A stretch of 38,682 nucleotides of DNA from Salisapilia sapeloensis. Lineage: Eukaryota > Oomycota > Peronosporomycetes > Peronosporales > Salisapiliaceae. The notes beneath the pieces were generated by a model, which did not search any database, had not been told where the DNA came from, and worked only from the letters and a program-made list of their open reading frames with translations. The stretch lies in contig JAADVB010000182.1 in assembly GCA_023334545.1 (NCBI GenBank), positions 1-38,682 on the forward strand, in the 5' to 3' direction. Each line of letters starts with the position of its first letter. Within the stretch, counting starts at the first letter, position 1. Below are positions 1 to 9,982 of the stretch, one piece after another. The translations under genes were made by a program, and so were the position numbers.

Positions 1-1
1 G

Positions 2-1177
2 AGGGAGCTCGTACGAGAGCGACAGAGAGGAGGAACTTTGGCGGATGCAGAGCAGGTGATGAATATCCTTGTGGACCTCAAGGTCACTGGTCCGAAGCTT
101 GAGGCGGTGAATGTGCGTCAAGTAGCTTCCGAGTGGATTGAAGTGATCGAAAGGCCCAAGCGTCGACGTAATCAGGACGCCGAGAGTGAGCTCATGTACC
201 TCGAGTTCCTTGATGGCAAGATTGAGCATAAACCCAAGAGTAAGCGACGTGTGAAAGCCAAGGAAGGGCAAAATGAGAAGCGTAAGAAGCGGACGAATAA
301 AAAGAATAGTGGTCTGCGCGTGAAATTGCATCAGGACGACGACGAGTGGACCGTCGAAGATGTACGCAGTCACCTCGTGCGTGTACAAAAGCAACTAGAG
401 TCCAAGTCAGAGAGTGAGTGGGAGCACGGGTCGGAAGATGAGTCGGAGGATGATGAGGAAGAAGGACGAATGCCGAGTCGGAGGGAGACGCCGACGTATC
501 CGCGTCGAGGTACGGATCCACAAGTGGACTCCGAAATGTGGTGCCGTGTCTGCTTTAGTGACCAAGGCTTTGTCAATGACCCGATCGTCCAGTGCGAAAA
601 GTGTGAAGTGGCTGTGCATCAGGTAGGATGATCGATAGGACTGTCTTGTGTGTAGGAGCTAATGTTTGTCTAGTATTGCTACGGCATTGAGCACGTACCG
701 GATGATGATGAGCCGTGGTACTGCGACTATTGCGCCGTGGCGTCTGCACCAGAACCGACGGAGCGAGTACGTCTATTAGCTACATCTTGCGATTGACCGT
801 ATGCTAATGTGATATGATAGTCGTGTTTGTTGTGTCCTTTGAAACGGAAGAGTGCTGCGTTCAAGAAGACGGCGGAAGGAGACTGGGTGCATGTCGTGTG
901 CGCGTTGTGGGCGCCGGGTGTCCAATTCCAGGATGTGGAACGCATGGATCGCGTGCAGCATGTGCCGCAGGCGGTGGAAGCGCTGCAAGGAACGACGTGT
1001 AATGTGTGCGGACAGGAGAATGGGTGCATCGAGTGCAGCCGAGGACCGTGCACGGTGCTGTTCCATCCCTTGTGCGGCCGTGAAAGTCGAGGCGAGTACG
1101 ACATGTTTATGAACGACAATGGCCAGCTGCGCGCCTATTGCCCGCGACATCGCCCACGCGCAAGAAGAGTGTTTTGA
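2..1177 (+). CDS. PHD finger plus extended PHD (ePHD) protein, 5' partial
   Basis: The reading frame is open to the left window edge, so the start is missing; 356 residues are visible. I join three exons, 2-622, 674-766 and 821-1177, removing introns of 51 and 54 nt with GT..AG ends. The joins are fixed by the domains: exon 1 ends inside a C4HC3 PHD finger (WCRVC...CEKCEVAVHQ), exon 2 restores YCYGIEHV...WYCDYC, and exon 3 opens with the ePHD knuckle CLLCP...AFKKT followed by WVHVVCALW and CNVCGQENGC...FHPLCGRE. The upstream part is basic, then Asp/Glu/Ser-rich. PHD-knuckle-PHD cassettes read histone H3 tails in BRPF, JADE, NTO1 and AF10 proteins, so a nuclear chromatin role is likely. The protein ends only a few residues after the ePHD. 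The exact subfamily is not resolved. Confidence 0.85.
623..673 (+). other. Intron 1 of the PHD/ePHD gene
   Basis: This 51-nt GT..AG intron is in phase 0. Removing it joins VHQ to YCYG, the usual PHD-finger order. Without splicing the frame meets a stop within a few codons. Confidence 0.8.
767..820 (+). other. Intron 2 of the PHD/ePHD gene
   Basis: This 54-nt GT..AG intron in phase 0 separates the PHD finger from the ePHD knuckle. Splicing gives ...PTER-SCLLCP, which restores the first zinc ligand of the knuckle. Confidence 0.78.
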
Positions 1178-2208
1178 CGGTCGTAGGTAGGTTTCGTTTG
1201 CCCTCGGGTTCGTGATGGCTTTTAAACAAGAGAGAGAAAACATAGTTGACGATTCGTTTGTTTCGCTTACGGTGGGAGGATGTTGGATATACTTCCTTTG
1301 TATTGGTAGTTGAATTGCTGAGGGTGGGAGATGGTAGTAGCTTGTTATACGTTAGTGAAAGGGAGATGGTCGAGATGACAGGTCTCGATGGTGCTTATGC
1401 TGGAATCACGATGCTCAAAAGCGAGAACTCTTCTTGTGATGGGAGGGTGAAGGAATATAGAGAAAGTTTGTCGAAAGAAATCCACGAAGAGGGTTAATCT
1501 GCTTCTTCATCATCACGATGTGGCTTGTGTACATATACAAAGTCCAGTTCGCAGTCATCTTGGAGTTGATGCCGAGACGATGGTCGCATGAGAACGCTAA
1601 TGTAGCTGTAACATTGAATTGGAGCTTTAAGAGTGTACTTTTAGATGTAGGGAAAGTAATGGGATTTGATCGACACGAGGAAGATGGAGAAAGCGGAATG
1701 AAGTGATCAGGTGCATGCAAAGACTTACTTCTTAAAACTCATATACGTCGGTCCTACATAGGTCATCTAAACACAACTCAGTATCGATCACACGAAGCAG
1801 GCATGGAGATGAAAACGCAGAGTAGTACTTGATAACCACCACATGTCGACTTGAAGTGATTTAAATAGAGCAGAAAGCTCATATTGAAGCGTAGAGAGCG
1901 AATCGATCCAAGGTAGCTTTTGCTACGCTCATTTGATATCGACGCAAAGTTACCATAAAAGCTCTTTATGCTACCATACTCCTTTCTTCTAGGAAACTGC
2001 GGGCGAAGTCTTAATGATGAACAGTGTCATTGTCCGATATCTTTGCCAGCTTGAAGCACGCAGTATGAATAGCTGGTCCATGCTCGTGAAAGATACATGA
2101 GGCTAGAAACTTGGAGACCCTTCATGATCGAGTACCCCTTCGGTACCCTTTTAAAGGTCTCCTCAACCAAGTAAGATTGTGTAGAGGCTTCGATAAGGAT
2201 CAGGAAGA
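1178..2208. other. Non-coding interval
   Basis: About 1 kb between the PHD gene and the transporter. The open frames here are short, most start at non-ATG codons, and none has a recognisable motif. A few short inverted repeats occur near 1915-1980 (a GTAGC/GCTAC hairpin, for example). I see no gene, and assign the start to 3' UTR and the end to transporter promoter. Confidence 0.5.
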
Positions 2209-3323
2209 ATGAGCGAAGTAGAAGAGCCCATGCTGCGTACGCTTTCAGGCATTGAGGTAGAAGATGAGGAGACAGGAAGGCAATCGGAAACCAAACCATT
2301 GCAGGGGTCTACAGGTCTAAAACACCGCAGCTCGTCCCTTCAGGAGCTGCTCGTGCAGCCACATGCACTCCTTGGCATCGGCTGCGTTGCCATCTCCGCC
2401 GTGTGCTTCAGTCTCATGTCCACTCTCGTCAAGTTCAACACGTTCTCCATGACTTCCATGGAAGCTGTATTCTGGCGATCGCTCGTGGCGTTTGTACTCA
2501 ACTTTGTCGCCGTGCAGTACCAACGGACGTCGCTACATGTGCCACAAGAAAAGAGAGGCATGCTACTTGCACGTTGCATCACCGGCTTTACATCCATCTC
2601 GTTTGCCTTTTACGCTATTTCTCAAATGGTACTGGCAGACGCGAGTGTCCTCGTCTTTTGCTCCCCCATTATCACCTTTTTCCTCGTAAGTCCATTATAC
2701 CCTTCATGTATTAATAGTATATGTTCTTTATTTAAAAGTTGTTGGCGTGTGTATAGAGCGCATTCTTCTTGAGTGAACGTATTGACCCCGTTGGGTTTGC
2801 GGCGGCCCTCGTGTCGTTCGGTGGACTCATCTGTGTAGTTCGACCAGGCTTTGTCTTTGGATATGAAAGCAATGATGCTGCATCTACTGGTTCCTGGATA
2901 GCCATCGTATCTGCTCTCCTTGGTGCGTTGTCACAAGCGTTTGTCTTCATCACTGTGCGTCAGTTAAAGGAGCTGACGATTCTTCAGATCGTCCACTACT
3001 TTATGCTCTTTAGTTCACTCATGTCGCTCGTGTACGTCCTCCTGTTCCAAGGCTACTTTTCGCTTCCTTCGACGTTACCACTGTGGCTGAGTATCATTGG
3101 TTGCGGCCTCTTTACGTTCCTCGGGCAAATTTTCTTGACGAAAGGATTCCAATTGGAGAAAGCAGGCGTGGCGTCAGTCATGCGATACTTTGACGTTGTC
3201 TGCGTTTTCATTTGGGACTCTTTCCTGCTTGGTGAAGACGTCAATTCTTGGAGTATTGTCGGTGCTGCGATCATTTGCTCCAGTGCGATCGTTATTACGC
3301 TGCGTCAGGCGAAAATCATCTAG
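2209..3323 (+). CDS. EamA/DMT-superfamily transporter (SLC35G-like)
   Basis: Two exons, 2209-2685 and 2757-3323, give a 347-residue polytopic membrane protein. A hydrophilic N-terminus of about 45 residues is followed by two EamA-type halves, each about five hydrophobic helices. The first half has the helix GIGCVAISAVCFSLMSTLVK; the second runs from the splice to IICSSAIVITL near the C-terminus. The splice joins SPIITFFL to SAFFLSERI, the classic end of the first EamA repeat. Family members move small metabolites or nucleotide-sugar-like solutes across plasma or endomembranes. The substrate cannot be read from sequence. The ATG at 2209 is the first in frame and leaves a cytosolic-looking tail. 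Confidence 0.87.
2686..2756 (+). other. Intron of the DMT transporter gene
   Basis: A 71-nt phase-0 intron with donor GTAAGT and acceptor TATAG. Splicing restores the continuous EamA sequence; reading through gives a stop shortly before the second half. Confidence 0.85.
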
Positions 3324-3886
3324 CTTTGGTTTCTCCTATTCTATCAACAATATAGACCAAGCAGCTTTTAATTTTAAAGATACATGCTGGATGCTTGTCT
3401 CGAGCCTAGTCTTGCGTTAGTGAAGGTCCAACACCGTCCGTTTTCTGTAGCTCGGAAGAAGTGATGAGCAAGAGATTCACGTCCAGGCATTGGCATGCAA
3501 TGGGTGCCGATAAGATGTTTACAATACACTCTCTAATAAGTCTGCCACCAATGCATTCTCCATAGCCTTCTGGCAGATTACCGTGCGTCTAGCCATGATG
3601 TTTAACATCAAGCGAACGGAAACTCGATACGTTTGAACGACAAGAAAATTCCACATGTGCTTTGTACCCTTTGCGTCTGGTCTGCTTGAAGACATAACAT
3701 CTTCAAGATGATGGGCACTCAGCCAATCGTGATTGGAACTTTCTACCGTCACCTCTACGCTTTAGAAGGGACGTGCGAAACTGGAAGGAAGAAAAATCAC
3801 TCATCACGCTTACCGATGGGATGAACTGAACAGTGAGCCTCAGTTCAAGAGTCGCTCGATTTTCATTTTTGCCTGCGAACCTCGAA
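3324..3886. other. Non-coding interval
   Basis: Transporter 3' UTR and the region before the PX-like frame. Only short open frames occur, on both strands, without motifs. I could not find a convincing upstream exon for the next gene. Confidence 0.45.
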
Positions 3887-4462
3887 ATGTCTAGCCCCAT
3901 AAAGCCTCGCACAAGTCTTTCGTCATTACGCCACACGCGACTGGAACCTAGGGCGTCCAATGGGAGTACGCACAAGCGAGTCTTTCTCCAGAGTATCGAA
4001 GACATACAAGTCACGGGGATAACCAAGCAGAGCGGTGTAAAAGTGATTAAGTTCGTCATATTCGTCCGTCGTGGTAGCTGCAGAGACACAAGACTTTTGT
4101 CGTCGCAAAGTGCTCCTGAAAAGAGCAAAGCAAACATCAGGACACGAATACCTGATTTTGAAATATGCCAGCCTATGGATGCATTCACGGAACTCGTATC
4201 TGACTTGTACAAGACTGCATACGCGAACGGATCGGACCTCTTTTGTGAAACCTGTGGCCGTGTCGTCGACTTTGTCATTTTCCGCCACGCACTTCCCTCC
4301 GCTTGGGAGCGAACCTTCAGTCGAGAGCCAAAGCTCCTCGCTAAACTGACCATTTTTCTACAAGAAACGCATCAAGTGGTCATCGATAGCATTCAAAGTC
4401 GAAGTCAATGCGAAAACCGGCAACAGCGCGTTGATCTCTTGTACAACTTTTTCCGACAGTAA
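3887..4462 (+). CDS. Possible divergent PX-like domain protein
   Basis: A 191-residue frame starting at the first ATG of a slightly longer open frame. Residues about 30-57 (VFLQSIEDIQVTG...VIKFVIFVRR) resemble the first strands of a PX domain, and RIPDFE resembles a worn RRYSDF motif. A later FCETCGRVVDF...FRHALP segment followed by a helix resembles the Cys-pair/RHA(I/L)P end seen in many oomycete PX-like proteins. PX domains bind phosphoinositides on endosomal membranes; whether this one can is unclear because the basic motif is degraded. There is no signal peptide. A 216-residue frame lies antisense (3703-4353), has no motifs, and I judge it the shadow. The gene may lack an upstream exon or be decaying. 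Confidence 0.5.
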   Translation: MSSPIKPRTSLSSLRHTRLEPRASNGSTHKRVFLQSIEDIQVTGITKQSGVKVIKFVIFVRRGSCRDTRLLSSQSAPEKSKANIRTRIPDFEICQPMDAFTELVSDLYKTAYANGSDLFCETCGRVVDFVIFRHALPSAWERTFSREPKLLAKLTIFLQETHQVVIDSIQSRSQCENRQQRVDLLYNFFRQ

Positions 4463-5389
4463 AAGTAATTTATTGCATTGCATTCACAAGTTAAGAGCAT
4501 ATCCATTTAAATGTGAGTTTCGGGAGAAATGCAGTACCCTACGGGTAAAGTACCCAACCTGATAATACTATCTTAGATGAGTCGGATAATTGATACCGGT
4601 CAGACGTGTCAAGTTGTTTGAAATGGTAAAAGCTGTGCCTCCTATCAACCTTCCCGTTTAGCCTATACTAAATATTGCTCATGCAACACTCGTACAGAGT
4701 ACCTTTTAAACTTTTACTCCTGGGCTAATTCTTATGATCCATTATGAGTCCACGAGGTCTACGATCACCTTGCTTTATAGCAAAGAAAGTTGAACTTCTT
4801 AAGGGATACATATCCTTTAATTACTTAAATTCTGAAAGGTTTTATGAATTTGTAGAAGTTTATAAATCTTAAAGCGATGTCTAGGCCCTAACTGCCTTAT
4901 GATTTCCAGCAAGCTCCATGACTACGTTAAAAGTGCTGCTAGCTTCATAAAGCGATAAACTATTAGATGAACTTATTCTTGGGTAGAAGGAGGACGCACT
5001 CTTTCTCTTATGTGCCCAAAACTATTCCACTAGAACCTTGCACTTTCATCATAGGGGTAAATGATTAGTCATATATCATTAGTATTAAACTATACAGGAT
5101 GATTTTTGTAGGCAGGTGACAAATGTACGTACGTGTCAATTAAGCAGGATGAGCTGTAAATTTGTCAACAATCAGTCAATATGCATCCTACTTGATAGAC
5201 GATTTCTTAGACAGGGCCGCCAACCGCGGTCGCCAGAGCCTTCGGTAGCGTAATCGGCGGTCAAACTAAATTTCTCGCGCTCCTACGAAAGCATTGTGAA
5301 TGCTGTCGGATAATATTTAGTACTAACGTAGTTGCGGAGATCAAGATCACTATAAACGTCATCAGAGCTACACGTTCACTTCGCACAAG
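4463..5389. other. AT-rich non-coding interval
   Basis: About 0.9 kb with stops in all frames and AT-rich texture. No ORF, RNA gene or transposon hallmark is visible. The last part holds the promoter of the first START-like gene. Confidence 0.5.
5375..5383 (+). promoter_or_regulatory. Oomycete-type initiator (Inr) candidate
   Basis: TTCACTTCG lies about 12 nt upstream of the ATG at 5390 and matches the oomycete initiator core YCAYTYY. Its position fits a very short 5' UTR. Basis: motif match to the published consensus only; chance matches are common. Confidence 0.35.
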
Positions 5390-7246
5390 ATGCTAGATGA
5401 AAAGGATATGCCGGTGATCACACCGACAACCGAGGAGAGGAAGCTGTATGAAAGGCAGACAGCCCAGTTATTACGTAAAACGATGGAGGCGTTCGATGAA
5501 TGCGACGGTGATGTCATTGCCGAGGAGGAAGGTGGAGAGTTTCAGCTCATTCGAAAGACGAAGAATTTAAGTGCCTATCGGTCCATCGAATTTACCACGG
5601 CTAAAACTACTTCCCTCGTCGCGACAGGGACCCTCACAGCTAGTCTGAATGACATCATGGAAAGCCTCTACTTTGAAACCACGGATCAACTTCGGTCGAC
5701 TTTGCTTTTACTACAAGTACGACTTGTAGATGCAGCCGTTCTGCACGTACAGCAGACACAAAGCACCAATCGGTCTTTCAATTTTGCTGGCATCACATGG
5801 CTGGCTTCGAAATCAAAGTGGGCTATCGGGAAAAGTGCTCGAGACACACTTGTATACCATGTACGATCAAACTATTTCTTTGTTAATGATGACTCTTTGC
5901 GTTCGGTCGTGCTCATACTATGTGTGTAGACAATGGGCATTACAAAAGACTCTAAAGGACGTGAGCTCGGATTCCTCGTGCTTCACTCGATCGAGCGCAA
6001 CGAATGGATGGCAGAGCCATCTTCCGGCTTAAAACAAACTCCCATCCGTTCTTGCTCTCTCTTCAGGCAGCAGAATAACACTACAAAAGTCTATATGAAG
6101 TGTCCAAGTCTCGATGTTGGCAGCAGTGAATTGTGGCTTGCCGATCTATGGCTTTGTATGGGCAATGTTATGAGCAGTCTGGACGCTCGTCGACTCATGC
6201 ACTTGGTCAATACAGCTCATGAGCATAGCATGCCATCAAGTGAGGTATGTGAGATGTGCCACTCCAAGAAAAATATTTTGGACAAGCACTTTGATTGTAC
6301 TGGCTGTCATCGACGTGTCTGTCGTTCATGCTCCCGTGTCCGACCGATCTTTAAGCTTGAACGCTCCAGCTCAAAACTTTCTCAAGTACGTTTTTGTGAG
6401 ATCTGCATCACAGACGCCGGAGTGCAGTCTGCATCATCTTATTCAGAATCAGTGTCGAAAGCCTCGGCGACAAATTCAACAACAGAGGACTGGATGAATG
6501 CCAAAGGAAGTCAAGGGCAAAACGTGGAAAGGGTTCCGTCTGTGAAGACTGGACGAGCGAAGTCAGCTAGTCATGATCTGACAGCACAGTCATCTGACAA
6601 TGCGTCATTCTTCCAAAGCCATGCGTCCAAGAAAGGTAAGGAGCTATTGACATTTGCTCGCGCTAGAGTAAAAAGCGCAAAGGAAAGCTGGAAATCACCT
6701 TGGTCTCCTGCTATAAACAGCAAGCTGTCTACGCCTCAGCACCCGATCGACTCTGCTGTCAAAGACAAGACGCAAAGTAAGAACCCGGGCACACCACCGC
6801 CATTGCCATCACCGGACAAAGTAAAGGGCTTTATACCAACTACCAAAAAGGACTTTGTAGCAGCAACGGACATGCCAAAAGAAATATCTACGCAGTTGGA
6901 TATGCAGACGGATGCAGTGGAAATGCACCCTTGTTTGGATGATGAAGTGGATCCATCTACTCAGATGACTTTTATGGAAAATGCAGCAGAAAAAGAGAAC
7001 GTTTTACAGGATGTTGTAAACGTGGCAGAGGTAGTAGAAGTCGTAGAAGTCGTAGAAGCCGAGGATGAGCAGGTTTCCATTGCAAAAGTAGTGGAAGTGG
7101 CGAAAGAAAAGGATGAAAAGCCGGAGAGCGAGGAAACGCACACTGATCAAAGCATGCCTCTGTCACGACGTCGCTCGATGAGGAAAAAGATGCGCGTGCC
7201 ACTGTCCCGCGAAGGTTTTCTAGACGATCTATACGCTTCTAGTTGA
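5390..7246 (+). CDS. START-like / FYVE-related zinc-finger protein, array copy A
   Basis: Two exons, 5390-5860 and 5930-7246, give 595 residues. Residues about 50-250 align with the START-like region of copies B and C (FNFAGITWLA, LVYHTMGITKDSKGRELGFLVLHS). A compact eight-cysteine zinc finger follows (C264, C267, C280, C283, C288, C291, C313, C316; pattern C-x2-C-x12-C-x2-C-x4-C-x2-C-x21-C-x2-C). It lies where FYVE domains sit in oomycete START-FYVE proteins but lacks the basic RRHHCR signature. A long disordered tail includes a VEV repeat and ends in the basic stretch SRRRSMRKKM. START-like folds bind lipids and the finger may target membranes or proteins; no substrate is evident. It is the first of four head-to-tail paralogues and the only one with an intron. 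Confidence 0.82.
5861..5929 (+). other. Intron of array copy A
   Basis: A 69-nt phase-0 GT..AG intron. Splicing joins LVYH to TMGITKDSKG, which aligns without a gap to LTYERTGLTTDSRG and LTYERTGMTTDSQG of copies B and C, where the same site is uninterrupted. Confidence 0.85.
7034..7060 (+). repeat. 3 x 9-nt coding microrepeat (VEV units)
   Basis: Three tandem copies of GTAGAAGTC (the last ends CC) inside copy A encode VEVVEVVEA. It is a probable slippage product in the disordered tail. Confidence 0.7.
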
Positions 7247-8050
7247 CATGAGCCATAAGTAATGATGATGCGTGAGTGGAACCTTTTGGTGTGTATGCTT
7301 AAAGTCGTTCGTATCGACACTATACCTCAAGTACCCCGTCATTGTCCCTGCTCTGTTGTGTTTCTCAAGTCATCAGTCACTACCTCCTGATGGGAAATTG
7401 GCTTCCAACGTATGCTCGTCATGTGTTGCCTAATAGAAAAGAGCTGGCGGAAGGCACCTTGATGTCTTGTAGGCGTAGCAAATTGTTTGGAAATGCAGAG
7501 GCATTCGATCGTTGTTATTTGCACGAGTATTTAGTTGTACGATCTTTTAAGCAATCCAATGGAAACTTGGACAGTAATGTTGTCGTTGTATACCACACAT
7601 CGATCGTCTAGTCTATGCGCTGCAAGCATGATTAGACACGCTAATGCGGACTTCTATGGATCCACGTGTCGAGACAGAAAGAAATTCAATACTTTGTGGC
7701 ATGTCGATATGCACAGTGGATGCTATCGTCAATGATTTAGCTTTTACTTTGCTCTCTGTAATCGCTCAAGATGCTAAAAAAATGGTTTTGATATAGTCTA
7801 GATACGGGCATGGCGTACCGGCAAGGACACTTCGAAGGGCGTATTAACTTTGCACCGATTAGTATCATCATGTATCCTTGACTGACGGGATTGACACGTA
7901 TCGGGCCAGTTACGAGATCCACTGCAGCGTTCGAACGTAAGCTTAAGATGGCCCAGATGCTCTTAGAAACAGACTCGATGAAGGCGGTGCTCAACATTTG
8001 ACGATTTGCCCTCTACATCGAGTAGAACAAGATCGACAGTTTGGGAAAGC
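7247..8050. other. Non-coding interval between array copies A and B
   Basis: About 0.8 kb. Open frames up to 89 codons show no motif or similarity to the neighbouring START-like genes, so I see no degraded fifth copy. It should hold the copy A terminator and copy B promoter. Confidence 0.5.
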
Positions 8051-9490
8051 ATGACTCGCAGCATCATAGCAAACAAAGAGATCCCAACGATTTCGCTCTC
8101 TCCGAAGGAGGTAGAAGCTTATGAAGCCGAGACGGACAAGATGCTTGGACAGACCATGAAACTATACGAAAGGTTTTCCGAGTCGCTTCCACAAACGAAA
8201 TGGGAGCTTGTTCGCAAAAGCAAGTGTATGGCCATTTATCGAGACCTCGAGCAAGTTGGAGATCCGCGGCAGCGGTTTTACATCGGCGTCGGAAGCATCG
8301 ATGGGACACTTCACGAAACCATGGATGGCCTCTACAGCGATAACACGCACGACCTACGGTGCATGAAAACGCATTTAAAACACTCCTGCATTGACGCTGG
8401 AGTGATGCACGTTGCAAAGAAGAGATCGTCCAAGAACCCGTTTCGCTTTTCCGGTATCAAATGGTTTGCTGCTCGAGCTGCTTGGGGGGTTGTGAAACAC
8501 CAAGACGCGCTCACGTACGAACGCACAGGCTTGACGACGGATTCACGAGGAAATGAGATCGGCTATCACATCTTGTGCTCGATTGAACGACCCGAGTGGC
8601 CTGCCGATAATATCCCTGGCATTAAACGGGGATCTACCTCCAGTGTCTACTTGTACAGGCCAAGCATAGATGGCCGTAGCACCGATGCCTTCCTTTCAGG
8701 GGATCTCTATGGCATTGGAATCATCGCCAAAATCGCAGAGTATGTGATTGCTGGGAAATGGCTAAACGTCGTTCGTGCTCCATCCTGCTCCAAAGCCAAA
8801 CGCTTATCACGCATGATCCGAGATAATGAACGTAAGACTATGTCCGTGAGTAAGTATCAATGCGATGTCTGTCACGAAAAAGGGAATGTGTTCTCTTCGC
8901 TCCAAACGTGCAAAGCTTGTAATAAGAAAGCATGCAAACATTGCTGCGGCAAGCACACCATTTTTGAAGCTGACATGCGTAAACGACGCCCGCTTGCAGA
9001 GTACTTTTGCAGTATGTGCATGTGTGACCCGAGCTTCCGATACTCGCCAGAGGAATCGGCCATGTCGTCCTATGTCCGTTCTGGTCAGACAGGTGATATG
9101 GCGAAGCGGCCCATGTCAAAGGAGGAACCAAGTCAAGACGATTCCGATGAATGCCACCCTGTCTCGATCCATGCGTCGCTGCGTCGAGACCATCGAAATC
9201 ATCGTTCGGGGCATCAGGTCAAGCTTCCAAGTAATTTTTCTAGATCTTTGCCGCCTCCAATAGAGACAAAGTCATACTCGCATTCGACTGCCGACTCGAA
9301 TGTCTACAGACCAAAAGGCACAAGTGAGTCAGTGATGACTTCACCGACTTCAACGCGACGAGGAGGGTCCGGAAGCCTGAATCTTGACAGTTCCCGATAT
9401 CAAGACATCCTATCCATGATGGAAGCACTGGATCGTGGAATCGATCAAGTGCATGAGCAGCTTAAGCGCAACGAGCAGGTGATGCACTAG
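8051..9490 (+). CDS. START-like / FYVE-related zinc-finger protein, array copy B
   Basis: Single exon, 479 residues. I chose the ATG at 8051 because the following MTRSIIANKEIPTI lines up with MNRFILVNKEIPII at the start of copy C; the longer frame begins at a TTG. The START-like domain spans about residues 15-250 (WELVRKSKCMAIYRD, FSGIKWFAARAAWG, GNEIGYHILCSIERPEWP). The zinc finger uses C271, C274, C287, C290, C295, C298, C320 and C323 with exactly the spacing of copies A and C. A Ser/basic linker follows, then a short C-terminal amphipathic helix (YQDILSMMEALDRGIDQVHEQL) shared with copy C. The canonical FYVE RRHHCR motif is absent, so PI3P binding cannot be assumed. Probable cytosolic lipid- or membrane-associated role, by family inference. 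Confidence 0.85.
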   Translation: MTRSIIANKEIPTISLSPKEVEAYEAETDKMLGQTMKLYERFSESLPQTKWELVRKSKCMAIYRDLEQVGDPRQRFYIGVGSIDGTLHETMDGLYSDNTHDLRCMKTHLKHSCIDAGVMHVAKKRSSKNPFRFSGIKWFAARAAWGVVKHQDALTYERTGLTTDSRGNEIGYHILCSIERPEWPADNIPGIKRGSTSSVYLYRPSIDGRSTDAFLSGDLYGIGIIAKIAEYVIAGKWLNVVRAPSCSKAKRLSRMIRDNERKTMSVSKYQCDVCHEKGNVFSSLQTCKACNKKACKHCCGKHTIFEADMRKRRPLAEYFCSMCMCDPSFRYSPEESAMSSYVRSGQTGDMAKRPMSKEEPSQDDSDECHPVSIHASLRRDHRNHRSGHQVKLPSNFSRSLPPPIETKSYSHSTADSNVYRPKGTSESVMTSPTSTRRGGSGSLNLDSSRYQDILSMMEALDRGIDQVHEQLKRNEQVMH

Positions 9491-9982
9491 ATCACTTCAA
9501 GATTAAATTCGGTCAGAACCGCATAGTCCTGACGCCTTTGTTGATCAAGTATGGCGATCATGCTGCTCATAATCTTTTAAATAGAATCCTGTTGTTTGCA
9601 AGTGTCTATTCAGACTTGGGCATTATCGCATAAACCGTCTGGCCACAGCTGGGTTACTAGAAAATGTCGGATCCCACATGATATAGTGGCTCTTTCTGCG
9701 TAGGTACAAAGTCGCCATTGTGACTTGTCGGATGGATACCAAGTACTATGTGGATGACAACTTGAGCTCCAGTTTAAAAGCCGTTCGTCGATCCCACGTT
9801 GAAGACTCTGTCCGGTACTCCTATCCACGATTCTTGTTTTTGTGGATAAAAATCTTATTCCAAACCTGATCGCACGCACTCCTAGCAAAGTTTGGTGATG
9901 GCGAGCGAAAACAATGTCGACCAGCTCCTTCATCATTCCACAATCTCCCCTGAGGAACTAAAGGCTATAGTCGCATTTCGCT
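9491..9982. other. Non-coding interval between array copies B and C
   Basis: About 490 nt. A 108-codon minus-strand frame here has no motif and starts in the copy C promoter; I treat it as chance. CATTTCG about 9 nt before the copy C ATG is a weak initiator-like match. Confidence 0.5.

Noticed and set aside
1246-1720. Overlapping frames of 83, 101 and 62 codons after the PHD gene
   Set aside because: Most start at non-ATG codons, none shows a motif, and composition does not resemble coding sequence.
3703-4353. 216-codon minus-strand frame
   Set aside because: It has no motif and overlaps the PX-like plus-strand frame, which has recognisable features.
4463-5374. Possible degraded transposon in the AT-rich gap
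   Set aside because: No terminal repeats, target-site duplications or transposase/reverse-transcriptase fragments could be seen by eye.
7737-7997. 86-codon minus-strand frame between array copies A and B, considered as a relic START-like gene
   Set aside because: The translation shares none of the START-like or zinc-finger landmarks.
9610-9936. 108-codon minus-strand frame between array copies B and C
   Set aside because: It has no motif and overlaps the expected promoter of copy C.
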